From Solwaraspora sp. WMMD791 (lineage in GTDB: Bacteria > Actinomycetota > Actinomycetes > Mycobacteriales > Micromonosporaceae): DNA of 64,000 nucleotides. The translations under genes and the position numbers were made by a program. Shown one piece after another: positions 38,969-48,374 of the stretch. Location: NCBI RefSeq assembly GCF_029581195.1, contig NZ_CP120737.1, positions 3,201,001 to 3,265,000 of the forward strand, in the 5' to 3' direction. How positions within the stretch are numbered: the first letter of the stretch is position 1; the number at the start of each line of letters is the position of its first letter. The notes below the pieces were generated by a model. It saw only the letters and a list, made by a program, of their open reading frames with translations, searched no databases and was not told the origin of the DNA.

Positions 38969-39181
38969 CGGCGCAACCTACCACGGGCCGCGCGGGCGGC
39001 GACGCGCCTGCCCGGGGCGGCACCACTGTGGCCGTAGGTGACCGTCGGTGCCGGGCACGATCGACCTCACGTACCGGTGGTGCGCACGGTGGGAGACCCG
39101 CGGCAGGTCCGGCACCGGAGACACTGGGGCGTGCAGGCCGGGTCAGCGGTGGCCGGGGCCGGGAACGTCGGGAGGTGACCG

Positions 39182-39631
39182 ATGTCCATTCACGATGTGG
39201 ATCCGGCGGTGGCGGATCCGGTGGAGTTCGCCCGGTTGGTGAAGCGGACCCCGGTGGAGGAGTTGCGGCAGGTGCTCGCCGGGCAACGGCGGGACGAGAT
39301 CCTGCACGGGCTGCTGCGCCGGATGCCGGAGGCGTTACGCGCCGACGCCGCGCGCGGCACCGAGGCGGTGGTGCACTGGAGCATCGGCGGGCGCCCCGAC
39401 GGCCGCTACGACGTCCATCAGATGGTGATCAGCGACGGCCGGTGTGTCCTGTCCGCGCAGCCGGATCAGCAGCCGAAGCTGACGCTCACCCTGGCCGCCG
39501 TCGACTTCGTCCATCTGGTGACCGGCAACGCGCGGGCCGTGATGCTCGTCATGAAGGGCAAGCTCAAGACGCGGGGCGACATCGGCCTGACCGCCAAGTT
39601 CCCGAACCTGTTCCAGGCGCCGAAGCCCTGA
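39182..39631 (+). CDS. SCP2 sterol-binding domain protein
   Basis: A 149-aa protein. Residues about 50-145 form an SCP2-like lipid-binding fold (VVHWSIGGRPDGRYDVHQMV, TLAAVDFVHLVTGNARAVML, MKGKLKTRGDIGLTAKFPNL). ATG at 39182 follows GGGAGGTGACCG. SCP2 domains bind hydrophobic ligands and occur fused or next to lipid enzymes in actinobacteria. It ends 35 bp before the convergent XRE gene. No partner is evident apart from the nearby methyltransferase. Confidence 0.85.
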   Translation: MSIHDVDPAVADPVEFARLVKRTPVEELRQVLAGQRRDEILHGLLRRMPEALRADAARGTEAVVHWSIGGRPDGRYDVHQMVISDGRCVLSAQPDQQPKLTLTLAAVDFVHLVTGNARAVMLVMKGKLKTRGDIGLTAKFPNLFQAPKP

Positions 39632-39666
39632 ACCGCCCGGGCGCGGCGGTCGTCCGGCGCTGGCGG

Positions 39667-39933
39667 TCAGGACGCCCGTCGTACCGTTGCGGTGGACCGC
39701 CAGGCGGCGGCGAGATCGACCAGCGGTACGCCGAGGACCTCGCTGAGTGCGACGACGATGCCGAACGACGGGGCCGGCAGCCGGCCGGTTTCGATCTTGC
39801 GGAGCGTCTCGGGTGAGATGCCGGCCGCCAGTGCCACGTCGAACAAGCCGCGGTCGCCCCGCGCCGACCGTAGTGCGACACCGAGGCGGCGACCGGCCTC
39901 GATCTGTTCAGGCGTGAGTGGGCGGCGAACCAT
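39667..39933 (-). CDS. XRE-family transcriptional regulator
   Basis: An 88-aa protein made almost only of a Cro/C1-type HTH (LGVALRSARGDRGLFDVALA, AGISPETLRKIETGRLPAPS), ending in a short basic tail. ATG at 39933. It is divergent from the methionine aminopeptidase gene, and the 84-bp region between them contains a perfect palindrome, so it probably represses both. Confidence 0.88.
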   Translation of the reverse strand: MVRRPLTPEQIEAGRRLGVALRSARGDRGLFDVALAAGISPETLRKIETGRLPAPSFGIVVALSEVLGVPLVDLAAAWRSTATVRRAS

Positions 39934-39981
39934 GACAGCACGGTAGGTCAGGGCCGCACAGGCGGCAACGTCGACACGACA

Positions 39982-39997
39982 TGGTATAAATATACCA
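39982..39997. promoter_or_regulatory. Palindromic operator between XRE and map genes
   Basis: TGGTATA-AA-TATACCA, a perfect 7-2-7 dyad and an AT island in GC-rich DNA, 21 bp before the map start and 49 bp before the XRE start. It probably overlaps both promoters and is the likely XRE binding site. Confidence 0.75.
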
Positions 39998-40017
39998 ACT
40001 GTCGACGGAGGGTCACC

Positions 40018-40806
40018 GTGATCGAGCTCAAGTCTCCCCGAGAGATCGAACGTATGCACGTCACCGGCCAGTTCGTCGCCGACGTGCTCACCCGACTCGG
40101 CGAGCTGGCCGACGTCGGGGTGAACCTGCTCGACCTGGAGCACCACGCCCGGTCGCTGATCGCGGCACGCGGGGCGCAGTCCTGCTACTGGGACTACGCT
40201 CCGTCGTTCGGCAACGGGCCGTTCCGCAACGTGCTGTGTCTGTCGGTCAACGACGCGGTCCTGCACGGGCTGCCGCACGACTACGTGCTGCGTGACGGCG
40301 ACGTGCTGAGCATCGACATGGCTGTCGGCATCGACGGCTGGGTCGCCGACTCCGCGCGTACCGTGATCGTCGGCACCCCGGCCGACGACGACCTGCACCT
40401 GGTCGAGGCCACCGAGGTCGCGCTGGCGGCCGCGATCGGGGCGGCGCGACCCGGCAATCACCTCGGCGACGTCTCGGCCGCGATCGGCGAGGTCGCCCGG
40501 CGGTACGGCTACCCGGTCAACCTGGAGTTCGGCGGCCATGGACTCGGCCGGACCATGCACGAGGCACCGCACGTGCCCAACGACGGCCGCCGGGGCCGGG
40601 GCATGAAGCTGCAACCAGGCCTGACGATCGCGATCGAGCCGTGGTTCGCCAAGACCACCGACAAGATCGTTTTTGACGCCGACGGCTGGACGATCCGCTC
40701 GGCCGACGGTTCGCGTACCGCGCACTCCGAGCACACCGTGGCGGTGACCGAGGACGAGCCGTTGGTGCTGACCAGCCGCCCGACCGGCGGGCGGACAACC
40801 GGGTAG
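40018..40806 (+). CDS. map: Type I methionyl aminopeptidase
   Basis: A 262-aa metalloprotease that removes N-terminal methionine. All five metal ligands are seen: D100 (LSIDMAVG), D111 (VADSART), H174 (GGHGLGRTMHEAPH), E207 (IAIEPWF) and E238 (AHSEHTV). The substrate-site H83 lies in LHGLP. GTG at 40018 follows GGAGGG. It is probably a secondary MAP, as the main housekeeping copy normally lies in the ribosomal protein region; control by a divergent XRE repressor supports a conditional role. Confidence 0.95.
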   Translation: MIELKSPREIERMHVTGQFVADVLTRLGELADVGVNLLDLEHHARSLIAARGAQSCYWDYAPSFGNGPFRNVLCLSVNDAVLHGLPHDYVLRDGDVLSIDMAVGIDGWVADSARTVIVGTPADDDLHLVEATEVALAAAIGAARPGNHLGDVSAAIGEVARRYGYPVNLEFGGHGLGRTMHEAPHVPNDGRRGRGMKLQPGLTIAIEPWFAKTTDKIVFDADGWTIRSADGSRTAHSEHTVAVTEDEPLVLTSRPTGGRTTG

Positions 40807-40912
40807 CGGTATTGACACGTTTCGCTGGACTGCCCGAAACTAGAAAGATGGCTAAATCGGCGATCATCGATTGATTGCCGTACGCCATCACCTAGTCAGA
40901 AGGAGAGCCCCA

Positions 40913-42637
40913 GTGAGCATCAGCTCGGGCCGATCGAAGGTCCGTCCGACGGTCGTGATGCTGTCCGCCGCAGCACTGACGATCGCCGCGGCCGCGACGG
41001 TGGTGAGCGTCGGCTCCGCCTCCGCCGACGCCGCCACCCCCGGCCTGTTCGTCGCTTCGACCGTCGAGGACGAAGGCGCCGACTGCCCCGTACCCGGCAC
41101 CGGGCCTGGCTCCTCCGCCCGGCTGCCGGATCCCTTCCGCAAGGCCGACGGCACCCGCATCACCACCAAGGCCGACTGGCGCTGCCTGCGCGCCGAGACC
41201 CGTGAGCTGGCGGAACGCACGGTGTACGGCGACAAGCCAGCGAAGCCGGCCACCGTCACCGGAAGCGTGTCGAGCAGCAGCATCACAGTCAACGTTTCCC
41301 ACCAGGGTCGCAGCGCGAGCTTCTCGGCCAGCGTCCAACTGCCGACCAGCGGCGGCTCCGGACCCCACCCGGCCGTCATCGTCTACGGTGGATTCGGCGC
41401 CGACACCGCCACCATCCGCTCCGCCGGAGCAGCCGTCATCAACTTCGACCCGGCCTCGGTCGCCCGTGAAGGCACCCCCCGTAACAACAAGCAGGGTGCC
41501 TTCTACACCCTGTACGGCGCGACCAGCAGCACCGGCCTGCTGATGGCCCAGGCGTGGGGGGTCAGCCGGATCATCGACGTCATCGAACAGTCCGGCGGCA
41601 ACATCCTGCGTACCGACATCGGCGTCACCGGCTGCTCCCGCTACGGCAAGGGTGCCTTCGTCGCCGGCGTGTTCGACCAACGGATCGCACTGACCATGCC
41701 GATCGAGTCCGGCAGCGGCGGGGTCGCGGCCTTCCGCAGCATCGCCACCGAAAGCGGCGCGCAACCGCTGAGCAGCGCGTACGGCGAGCAGCCGTGGCTC
41801 GGCGACGCGTTCGGCTCGTACACCGGCAACCCGGCCGGCCTGCCGGTCGACACCCACCAGATGGTCGGCATGATCGCCCCGCGCGGCCTGTTCGTCATGG
41901 ACAACCCGCACATCGACTGGCTGGCCCCGACGTCCGGCAGCGTCGGTGCCCTCGGCGGCGCGGAGGTGTACCGCGCGCTCGGTGCGATCGAGAACATCAC
42001 CTACTGGTCCGCCGTCTCCGACGGCACCCACTGCGCTTCCCGGTCGGAGTGGCGGACGCCGTTGCAGCAGCACATCCAGAAGTTCCTGCTGAAGACGGGC
42101 AGCTCCACCGGTACGTTCCGGATCGCCAGCAACCGGCAGGGCAACCTGGCCCAGTGGCGTGACTGGACGACGCCGACCCTGGCCGACGGCCCGACCACCC
42201 CGCCGCCGACCACCCCGCCGCCGACCACCGCGCCGCCGACCACCCCGCCGCCCACGACGCCACCGCCGACCACTCCCCCGCCGACGACGGCACCACCCAC
42301 CACCACACCCCCGACGACGCCACCGCCGACCACTCCCCCGCCGAGCGGCGGCTGCACGGCCACCGTCTCACTCAACCAGTGGAACGGCGGATTCGTCGCC
42401 ACCGTACGGGTGACCGCCGGGTCGACGTCGATCAGCGGCTGGATGGTCTCGATGACCCTGCCGTCGGGTGCCAGCGTCACCAACGCCTGGAACGCCAGCC
42501 GCAGCGGCAACAGCGGCGCCGTCCAGTTCACCAACGTCAGCTACAACGGGTCGGTGGCCGCCGGCCAGTCGACCGAGTTCGGTTTCCAGGGCACCGGCAC
42601 GGGCTCAGGGATGTCCCCCACCTGCGCCGCCCGGTAA
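40913..42637 (+). CDS. Secreted CE15-type glucuronoyl esterase with CBM2
   Basis: A 574-aa secreted modular enzyme. A signal peptide (about 1-40, VVMLSAAALTIAAAATVVS, ending near SADA) is followed by an alpha/beta-hydrolase domain of carbohydrate esterase family 15. It has the nucleophile motif GCSRYGKGA (Ser242) and a histidine in SDGTHCASR. CE15 enzymes cleave ester bonds between lignin and glucuronoxylan. A Pro/Thr linker (about 425-480) leads to a C-terminal family 2 carbohydrate-binding module starting CTATVSLNQWNGGF. GTG at 40913 has AAGGAG upstream; TTGACA at 40812 may be a -35 box. Confidence 0.9.
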   Translation: MSISSGRSKVRPTVVMLSAAALTIAAAATVVSVGSASADAATPGLFVASTVEDEGADCPVPGTGPGSSARLPDPFRKADGTRITTKADWRCLRAETRELAERTVYGDKPAKPATVTGSVSSSSITVNVSHQGRSASFSASVQLPTSGGSGPHPAVIVYGGFGADTATIRSAGAAVINFDPASVAREGTPRNNKQGAFYTLYGATSSTGLLMAQAWGVSRIIDVIEQSGGNILRTDIGVTGCSRYGKGAFVAGVFDQRIALTMPIESGSGGVAAFRSIATESGAQPLSSAYGEQPWLGDAFGSYTGNPAGLPVDTHQMVGMIAPRGLFVMDNPHIDWLAPTSGSVGALGGAEVYRALGAIENITYWSAVSDGTHCASRSEWRTPLQQHIQKFLLKTGSSTGTFRIASNRQGNLAQWRDWTTPTLADGPTTPPPTTPPPTTAPPTTPPPTTPPPTTPPPTTAPPTTTPPTTPPPTTPPPSGGCTATVSLNQWNGGFVATVRVTAGSTSISGWMVSMTLPSGASVTNAWNASRSGNSGAVQFTNVSYNGSVAAGQSTEFGFQGTGTGSGMSPTCAAR

Positions 42638-42779
42638 CCTGTCACCGGACCACCACAGGGCCGGTCCGCGTGTGGAAGGTTGCCGCCTCCACACCCGGGC
42701 CGGTCCGCCGCTACCGGGTCCGTTGGACTGGCAGAGGGCCGCCCAGCGGCTGCTCTCGACCGGACAGTCCCGCACACCG

Positions 42780-42843
42780 CACCGTCGCCGTACCGCACCG
42801 TCGCCGTACCGCACCGTCGCCGTACCGCACCGTCGCCGTACCG
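42780..42843. repeat. Four tandem copies of a 16-bp repeat
   Basis: CACCGTCGCCGTACCG is repeated exactly four times between the convergent ends of the CE15 and subtilase genes. The 282-bp gap holds no gene. A weak 7-bp hairpin at 42672-42696 may be the CE15 terminator. Confidence 0.9.
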
Positions 42844-42919
42844 CACGGGTCGGTCACGGTGGGCGCCGGGCCGTGTCCCGGCGGTCCGGCACCCACCGAG
42901 GTCGGTCACCGCGAGCTGG

Positions 42920-44650
42920 TCAGCTCCACGGGTTGGCGTGCTGGTCGTTGATGTACGTCCAGAACCTGGTCGTGTCCGCCGGGGTGCCGTGTGCCCAGAA
43001 GTTCCAGCCGCTGGGCCACACCAGCGGCGGCAGCCCGGGCAGCGGGAACGGGCCGAGGCGGCCCCATCTGCCGTCGTGGAACTCGGCCATCCGCCAGCCA
43101 CCGCCGTGCGTGGCCGCGCAGATCCGGTTCGCCTCGGTCAGGCTGAACAGATCCGTTCCCCGGACCGGCGCGGTCAGCGCGACGTCACCCTCGGCCCAGC
43201 CGTTGTACTGGTCCGGGGTGATGCCGGCCGGGACCGACGCCCCGGTGGTGCGGATGCACAGCACCGGCAGGACCGCGTCCGGCCCGGTGTCCCCGGTGTA
43301 CGGGTTGGTGACGTCGTCCGAGCCGACCAGCACCACGTTGTCGGCGCGCTGCTGCTTGACCCGCCAGGTCATGCCGGCGTGCCTGGCCGCCCCGTCGGCC
43401 AGCAGCAACAGGTTCGGTGCGCCGACGGTGCCGGACAGCACCCCGGCCGTGGCGTTGCCGGTCAGCCAGCCGGCGACCTGGGCCGGCTGCGCCGGATGGT
43501 CGGTCTGCAGGAACAGCGCCGCCGCTCCGGCCACGTGCGGGCTCGCCATCGACGTACCGGATTCCCGACGGACCGCGGTGTCCGAGGCGATGCCGGCCGA
43601 GTCGATGTCCTGACCCGGCGCGAAGATGTCGACGCAGGGGCCGAAGTTGGAGAACCCGGCGCGGCTGTCGGTGCTGTCGCTGGCCGCCACCGTGACCACC
43701 TGCGGCAGCCAGGCCGGGGAGAACGAGCAGGCGTCGGTGTTGGCGTTGCCGGCTGCCGCCACGTAGGTGATCCCGGTGGCGATCGACCCGGCCACCGCGT
43801 CGTCGAGGGCCGCGTTGCGGGGGCCGGTCAGGCTCATGTTCGCCACCGCCGGGCCGGCGGGCCGGTTGCCGGTCACCCAGTCGACGCCGGCGATGACCGC
43901 TTCCAACGTCGTCGACGGCGAGCAGCCGAACACCCGTACCGGCACCAGGGTCACGGTTTTCGCCACCCCGTGCGTGGCGCCGCCGATCGTGCCCGCCACG
44001 TGGGTGCCGTGCCCGAGGCAGTCGTTGGTGCCCCGGCCGTCCCCGACGGCGGTGAACCCGCCGGTCACCCGGCCGCCGAAGTCGGCGTGATCGGCCCGGA
44101 TCCCGGAGTCGATCACGAAGACGGTGACGCCGAAGCCGGTGTGGTTGTAGTCGTAGACGCCGTCCAGCGGCCGTTGGCGCTGGTCGACCCGGTCCAGACC
44201 CCACCCCGCCGGGGTCTGCACGGTCTCCAGGGTGACCCGCTGGTCCGGGGTGACGTATGCGACGTCCGGGTCGGCCCGCAGCGCGGTCAACTGGGCGGCG
44301 GTAAGGCGTGCGGAGAAGCCGTTGACGGCGCTGCGGTAGCGGTGTCCGATCCGGACGCCCCGGGCGGTGGCGCGGGCGACGGCGTCGTCGGCGCGGGCGG
44401 CGGCGGCGGTGCCGGGCCGGCCGGTCAGGACGACGAGGTAGCTGCCGGGCACGACGTCGCCGGTGGCGACGAGCAGCGGCGCCGGCCCGGCCCGGCGCGC
44501 TCCACCGACGACAGGTTCGTCAGTCGGTACGGGTGCGGCGACCGCGCCGCCGGGCAGTGACCCGGTGCCGGCGGTGGCGAGCAGTACGGTGGCGAGCACG
44601 ACGGCACCGGTGCGCCGCCATCGACGTACGGATCGGTTGATGTCAGGCAT
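42920..44650 (-). CDS. Secreted subtilisin-like serine protease (S8) with extra C-terminal domain
   Basis: A 576-aa secreted protease. There is a signal peptide (about 1-39), an I9 propeptide (about 68-140), and a subtilase domain with Asp181 (VIDSGIR), His214 (GHGTHVAG), oxyanion Asn302 (AAAGNA) and Ser367 (GTSMASPH). The last 150 residues (VLPVLCIR to the end) form a separate Cys/Trp-rich domain with [20 protein letters not shown] and WNFWAHGT, which I have seen only as a stand-alone secreted module in actinobacteria. It may bind a substrate or surface. Confidence 0.93.
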   Translation of the reverse strand: MPDINRSVRRWRRTGAVVLATVLLATAGTGSLPGGAVAAPVPTDEPVVGGARRAGPAPLLVATGDVVPGSYLVVLTGRPGTAAAARADDAVARATARGVRIGHRYRSAVNGFSARLTAAQLTALRADPDVAYVTPDQRVTLETVQTPAGWGLDRVDQRQRPLDGVYDYNHTGFGVTVFVIDSGIRADHADFGGRVTGGFTAVGDGRGTNDCLGHGTHVAGTIGGATHGVAKTVTLVPVRVFGCSPSTTLEAVIAGVDWVTGNRPAGPAVANMSLTGPRNAALDDAVAGSIATGITYVAAAGNANTDACSFSPAWLPQVVTVAASDSTDSRAGFSNFGPCVDIFAPGQDIDSAGIASDTAVRRESGTSMASPHVAGAAALFLQTDHPAQPAQVAGWLTGNATAGVLSGTVGAPNLLLLADGAARHAGMTWRVKQQRADNVVLVGSDDVTNPYTGDTGPDAVLPVLCIRTTGASVPAGITPDQYNGWAEGDVALTAPVRGTDLFSLTEANRICAATHGGGWRMAEFHDGRWGRLGPFPLPGLPPLVWPSGWNFWAHGTPADTTRFWTYINDQHANPWS

Positions 44651-44850
44651 GGATGGTCCTCTCCCGGCAGGTCCCGGTCACCCGGTGGCAGCCGGTCGAC
44701 CCGGATCGATGGTGTCGAGTCGCCGACGGCCGGTGACGCGTTTCCGGACAGCGGCGGAATCCCCTGGAACGCGGCGGACATCTATCGCGGACCGACCACT
44801 GCGGACTACGCTGCGCGGGTCTGTCGGTACGCACAGAAGGAACTGCCACG

Positions 44851-47454
44851 ATGGCCGACGGCGTGGACCGGCCCGGCACGGATCCCGGGGCGCTGGACCC
44901 CTCCGCCGTGCGGACCGTGGCGGAGCTGGCGCAGGTGCTGCGCGCGCTGCGTCGCCGGCATGCCCGCCGGCGCCACGACGGTGAACTGACCTACCGGGCG
45001 TTGGCCGCGCGCACCGGCTGGTCGACCGCGGCGGTCGCCGAGTACCTCACCGGGCAGACGCTGCCCCCGACGGACCGGTTCGACGTTCTCGTCGCGCTGC
45101 TCGGGGCCACCCCGGCCGAGCAGGGAGCGCTGGCCACCGCCCGGGACCGGGTCGCCGAACACCACCGGCGGGCACCGCGTACCGCCGGTCGGGCCCGGCC
45201 GGCGGTCGTCCCCCGGCAGCTACCCGCCGACGTGTACGCCTTCACCGGGCGCGACGCGCAACTCGACCGGCTCGACACCCTGCTCGCCGGGGCAGACCAG
45301 GTCGGCACGGCAACGGTCGTTTCGGTGATCACCGGCACCGCCGGCGTCGGCAAGACCTCGCTGGCGGTGCACTGGGCGCACCGTGCCACGGACCGGTTCC
45401 CCGATGGTCAGCTGTACCTGGACCTGCGCGGCCACGACCCGGGACTGCCGGTGAGCGCCGCCGACGCGCTGGCCCGGCTGCTCGCCTCCACCGGCGTACC
45501 GCAGGCGGAGATCCCGGTCGAGGTCGAGCAACGGGCCGCCCGTTACCGTACGCAGCTCGCCGGGCGGCGAATGCTGGTGCTGCTGGACAACGCCGGCACC
45601 GCCGAGCAGGTCCGGCCGTTGCTGCCCGGCGGCTCGTCCTGTGCCGTACTGGTCACCAGCCGGGACAGCCTGGCCGGGCTGGTCGCCCGCGACGGCGCCC
45701 GCCGGGTCGACCTCGACCCGCTGCCGCTCGACGACGCCGTCGCGTTGCTCGGTCAGTTGATCGGTCCCCGCGCGGCGGCGGAACCGGACGCGGTGGCGCA
45801 ACTGGCGCGGCTGTGCGCCCGGCTGCCGTTGGCGTTACGGATCGTCGCCGAGCGCGCCGGCACCCACCCGGCGGGTCCACTGGCCACGTTGGTCGCCGAG
45901 TTGGCCGACCGGCACCGCCGGCTGGAGCTGATGGATTCCGGCGACGACCCGCACGCAGCGGTCAGCGCGGTCTTCTCCTGGTCGGTGCGGCACCTGCCGG
46001 CGGCGACCGCCCGTACGTTCCGGTTGCTCGGCCTGCATCCCGGCCCGGACTTCGACGGGTACGCTGCCGCCGCGCTCGCCGGGGCGGACCTTGCCGCCGC
46101 GCGCCGTGACCTGGCGGCGCTGGCCCGTGCCCACCTGGTCCAGCCGGTCGGCGCCGACCGGTACGCCCTGCACGACCTGCTGGCCGCGTACGCGGCGCAG
46201 CTGGCCGACGCCGAGGAGTCCGAAGCCGCACGGCGGGCCGCCCGCAGCCGGCTGTTCGACCTGCAACTGGCCGCCCTGAGTGCCGCCATCGACCTGCTGC
46301 ATCCGGTGGACCGGCGTAAGCATCCGGTGCCGGAACCGGAGACTGCGGTCCCGGAGCTGACCGACGCGGCGGCGGCCCGCGCCTGGCTGGACGCCGAGCG
46401 ACCGGCGCTGGTGGCCGCCGCCGGGTACGCGGTGACCAACGGCTGGCCGGCGCACGCCGTCAACGTGTCCACCGCCATCTACCGGTTCCTCGAAGGCGGG
46501 CACTTCGCCGACGCGCTCGCCGTACACGGCCACGCCGCCCGTGCCGCCGAGGTGACCGGCGACGAGACCGGACATGCCCACGCTCTGGTCGACCTGGGCA
46601 GCACCTACCTGGCGTTGTCCCGGTTCGACCTGGCCGCCGAACACTTCCGGCAGGCGCTGGCCCGCTACGAACGCACCGGTGACCTGACCGGGCAGGCACG
46701 GGCCCTCGCCGACCTGGGCAAACTTGAACGTCGCCGGGGCCGGCACGAGCTGGCCACCGGCTACATCCGGCGGGCGCTGGCGGTGGCGGAGGCATCCGGT
46801 GACGGCATCGGGCACGTCCGCGCGCTGATGGATCTGGGGTTCGTCGAGACCGAGCGGGGACGCTACGACGTGGCGGTGGCCCACCACCGGCAGGCGCTGG
46901 CCCTGGCCGGCCGGCTCGGGCACCGCCTCGGTGAAGCCGCCGCGCTGGTCAACGTCGGGCTGGTCGAGCTACGGGCGAACCGCCACGCCGAGGCCATCGC
47001 CCACCTGTCGGACGCGCTCGACACGTTCCGGCAGATGGGCCACCGCACCGGGGAGGCGGCCGCGCTCAGCCATCTCGGCAACGCACTGACCAGTATCGGC
47101 GAGCCCGAGCAGGCGGTCGCCCGGCTGACCGCGGCACAAACGATCGTCTGCGACAGCGGTGACCGGGAGGGCCAGGCATGGGTGCTCAACGGGCTCGGCG
47201 AGGCCGCGTACGCCTCGGGTCGGCCCGCTGAGGCGCTCACCCGGCACAGCGAGGCGTTGGCGATCGCCGTCGACATCGACGTGCACGAGCCGCAGGCGCG
47301 GGCCCATCGCGGCCTGGGTCGCGCGTACGCCGCGCTCGGCGACCTCGCACAGGCCCGCCACCATCTGACCCTCGCGGTGGACCGCTACCGACGACTGCGG
47401 TCCCGGGAGGCCGACCAGGTCCAGGAGCTGCTGAGCGCGCTCGACCTGGGCTGA
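44851..47454 (+). CDS. XRE/NB-ARC/TPR regulatory protein
   Basis: An 867-aa cytoplasmic STAND-type protein. An N-terminal HTH-like domain (about 20-100, LTYRALAARTGWSTAAVAEY) is followed by an NB-ARC ATPase (about 128-420) with Walker A GTAGVGKTS (162-170), Walker B MLVLLDNAG and LPLALRIVAE. At least six TPR units follow (about 560-860), each built around HALVDLGSTYLALSRFD-like helices. Such proteins are AfsR-like regulators that switch with ATP, often near secreted enzymes or secondary metabolism. ATG at 44851 is preceded by an AGGAAC-type SD. It diverges from the protease gene. Confidence 0.9.
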   Translation: MADGVDRPGTDPGALDPSAVRTVAELAQVLRALRRRHARRRHDGELTYRALAARTGWSTAAVAEYLTGQTLPPTDRFDVLVALLGATPAEQGALATARDRVAEHHRRAPRTAGRARPAVVPRQLPADVYAFTGRDAQLDRLDTLLAGADQVGTATVVSVITGTAGVGKTSLAVHWAHRATDRFPDGQLYLDLRGHDPGLPVSAADALARLLASTGVPQAEIPVEVEQRAARYRTQLAGRRMLVLLDNAGTAEQVRPLLPGGSSCAVLVTSRDSLAGLVARDGARRVDLDPLPLDDAVALLGQLIGPRAAAEPDAVAQLARLCARLPLALRIVAERAGTHPAGPLATLVAELADRHRRLELMDSGDDPHAAVSAVFSWSVRHLPAATARTFRLLGLHPGPDFDGYAAAALAGADLAAARRDLAALARAHLVQPVGADRYALHDLLAAYAAQLADAEESEAARRAARSRLFDLQLAALSAAIDLLHPVDRRKHPVPEPETAVPELTDAAAARAWLDAERPALVAAAGYAVTNGWPAHAVNVSTAIYRFLEGGHFADALAVHGHAARAAEVTGDETGHAHALVDLGSTYLALSRFDLAAEHFRQALARYERTGDLTGQARALADLGKLERRRGRHELATGYIRRALAVAEASGDGIGHVRALMDLGFVETERGRYDVAVAHHRQALALAGRLGHRLGEAAALVNVGLVELRANRHAEAIAHLSDALDTFRQMGHRTGEAAALSHLGNALTSIGEPEQAVARLTAAQTIVCDSGDREGQAWVLNGLGEAAYASGRPAEALTRHSEALAIAVDIDVHEPQARAHRGLGRAYAALGDLAQARHHLTLAVDRYRRLRSREADQVQELLSALDLG

Positions 47455-47634
47455 CGGGCGGCTCCTGGGGGCAGTCGCTCGGGCGGCTCCTTGGCGGGTC
47501 GCGCCGCCGGCAGGTGGCCCGTGGGGGTCGGGACCTTGGTCCCGGCCACCACGGGTGTTCCGCCTCAGGTGCCACGGCTTGCTACTGCGGGAAGCTGATC
47601 TCGTCACAGAGGCAAGCGAGTCGCGGAGGCGACA

Positions 47635-48228
47635 ATGACCACCCAGCACACCACCCACCGATCGATCGAACGGCCCCTCGAGCACGCCGAACTTCCCGGC
47701 CACATGCTCACCAGCACCGCCGCCCGGATCATGGCCGTGCTGCGGATCTCCACCGGATTCGTCTTCCTCTGGGCGTTCCTCGACAAGGCCTTCGGCCTCG
47801 GCTACGCCACCCCGACCGAGCGGGCCTGGATCAATGGCGGCTCGCCGACCAAGGGCTTCCTCTCCTCGGTCGAGGTCGGCCCGCTGCAGTCGTTCTTCCA
47901 CGCGATCGCCGGCACTTGGTGGGCGAACACCCTGTTCATGGTCGGCCTCGGCGCCATCGGCATCGCGTTGATCGCTGGCGTCGGCCTGCGGGTCGCGGCC
48001 GGGTCCGGCACGCTGATGATGGTGATGATGTGGCTGGCCGAGCTGCCGCTGGTCCGGTTCACCGCCGGCGGCGAGCCGACCGGCTCGACCAACCCGCTCG
48101 TCGACTACCACATCCTGTACGCGGTCGTCATGGTCGCTCTGGCCGCCGCATACGCCGGACACACCTGGGGTCTCGGCCGGCTCTGGGCCAAGCTGCCCTT
48201 CGTGCAGCGCCACCGCTGGCTGATCTGA
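47635..48228 (+). CDS. DoxX-like integral membrane protein
   Basis: A 197-aa protein with four transmembrane helices. The start of the first, ARIMAVLRISTGFVFLWAFL, then DKAFGLGYATP, resembles the DoxX/TQO small-subunit family (thiosulfate:quinone oxidoreductase). The extracytoplasmic loop contains a GG-SPTKGFLSS segment. The activity of most actinobacterial members is untested. ATG at 47635 has GGAGGCGAC upstream. A perfect 26-bp palindrome follows, and catalase is the next gene, so a link to oxidative stress is possible. Confidence 0.85.
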   Translation: MTTQHTTHRSIERPLEHAELPGHMLTSTAARIMAVLRISTGFVFLWAFLDKAFGLGYATPTERAWINGGSPTKGFLSSVEVGPLQSFFHAIAGTWWANTLFMVGLGAIGIALIAGVGLRVAAGSGTLMMVMMWLAELPLVRFTAGGEPTGSTNPLVDYHILYAVVMVALAAAYAGHTWGLGRLWAKLPFVQRHRWLI

Positions 48229-48253
48229 GCCTTCCCTCCCCCAATCCCGATGC

Positions 48254-48279
48254 GCCCGGACCGACATGTCGGTCCGGGC
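48254..48279. terminator. Perfect 26-bp palindrome after the DoxX-like gene
   Basis: GCCCGGACCGACATGTCGGTCCGGGC is interrupted by no loop in DNA but would form a stem of about 11 bp with a 4-nt loop in RNA, 26 bp after the stop. A terminator is most likely; an operator for the catalase gene is an alternative. Confidence 0.65.
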
Positions 48280-48316
48280 ACATCGGCGTTCACACTCCGA
48301 CAGGGCTGAGATGGTC

Positions 48317-48361
48317 GTTGGCCGGGTATGGGGTGCGTAGCGCGTACCCGACCGGGCCAAC
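48317..48361 (+). promoter_or_regulatory. Structured leader hairpin before catalase
   Basis: A bipartite stem (48317-48323 with 48355-48361, and 48324-48328 with 48345-48349) separated by a one-sided 5-nt bulge. It ends 3 bp before the SD GAGGAG of the catalase gene and could modulate its translation. Confidence 0.4.
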
Positions 48362-48374
48362 CTGAGGAGCTTTC

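Noticed and set aside
40819-40840. GTTTCG/CGAAAC inverted repeat upstream of the CE15 gene as a sugar-regulator operator
   Set aside because: Only six-base arms with a 10-base gap and no matching second site or regulator nearby; not strong enough to call.
42780-42843. CRISPR-like repeats
   Set aside because: The 16-bp units are directly adjacent with no spacers and no cas genes are present.
48291-48372. TPP-riboswitch-like motif GGGCTGAGAT upstream of catalase
   Set aside because: The second conserved half of the THI element is missing and catalase is not a thiamine gene; kept only as a structured leader.
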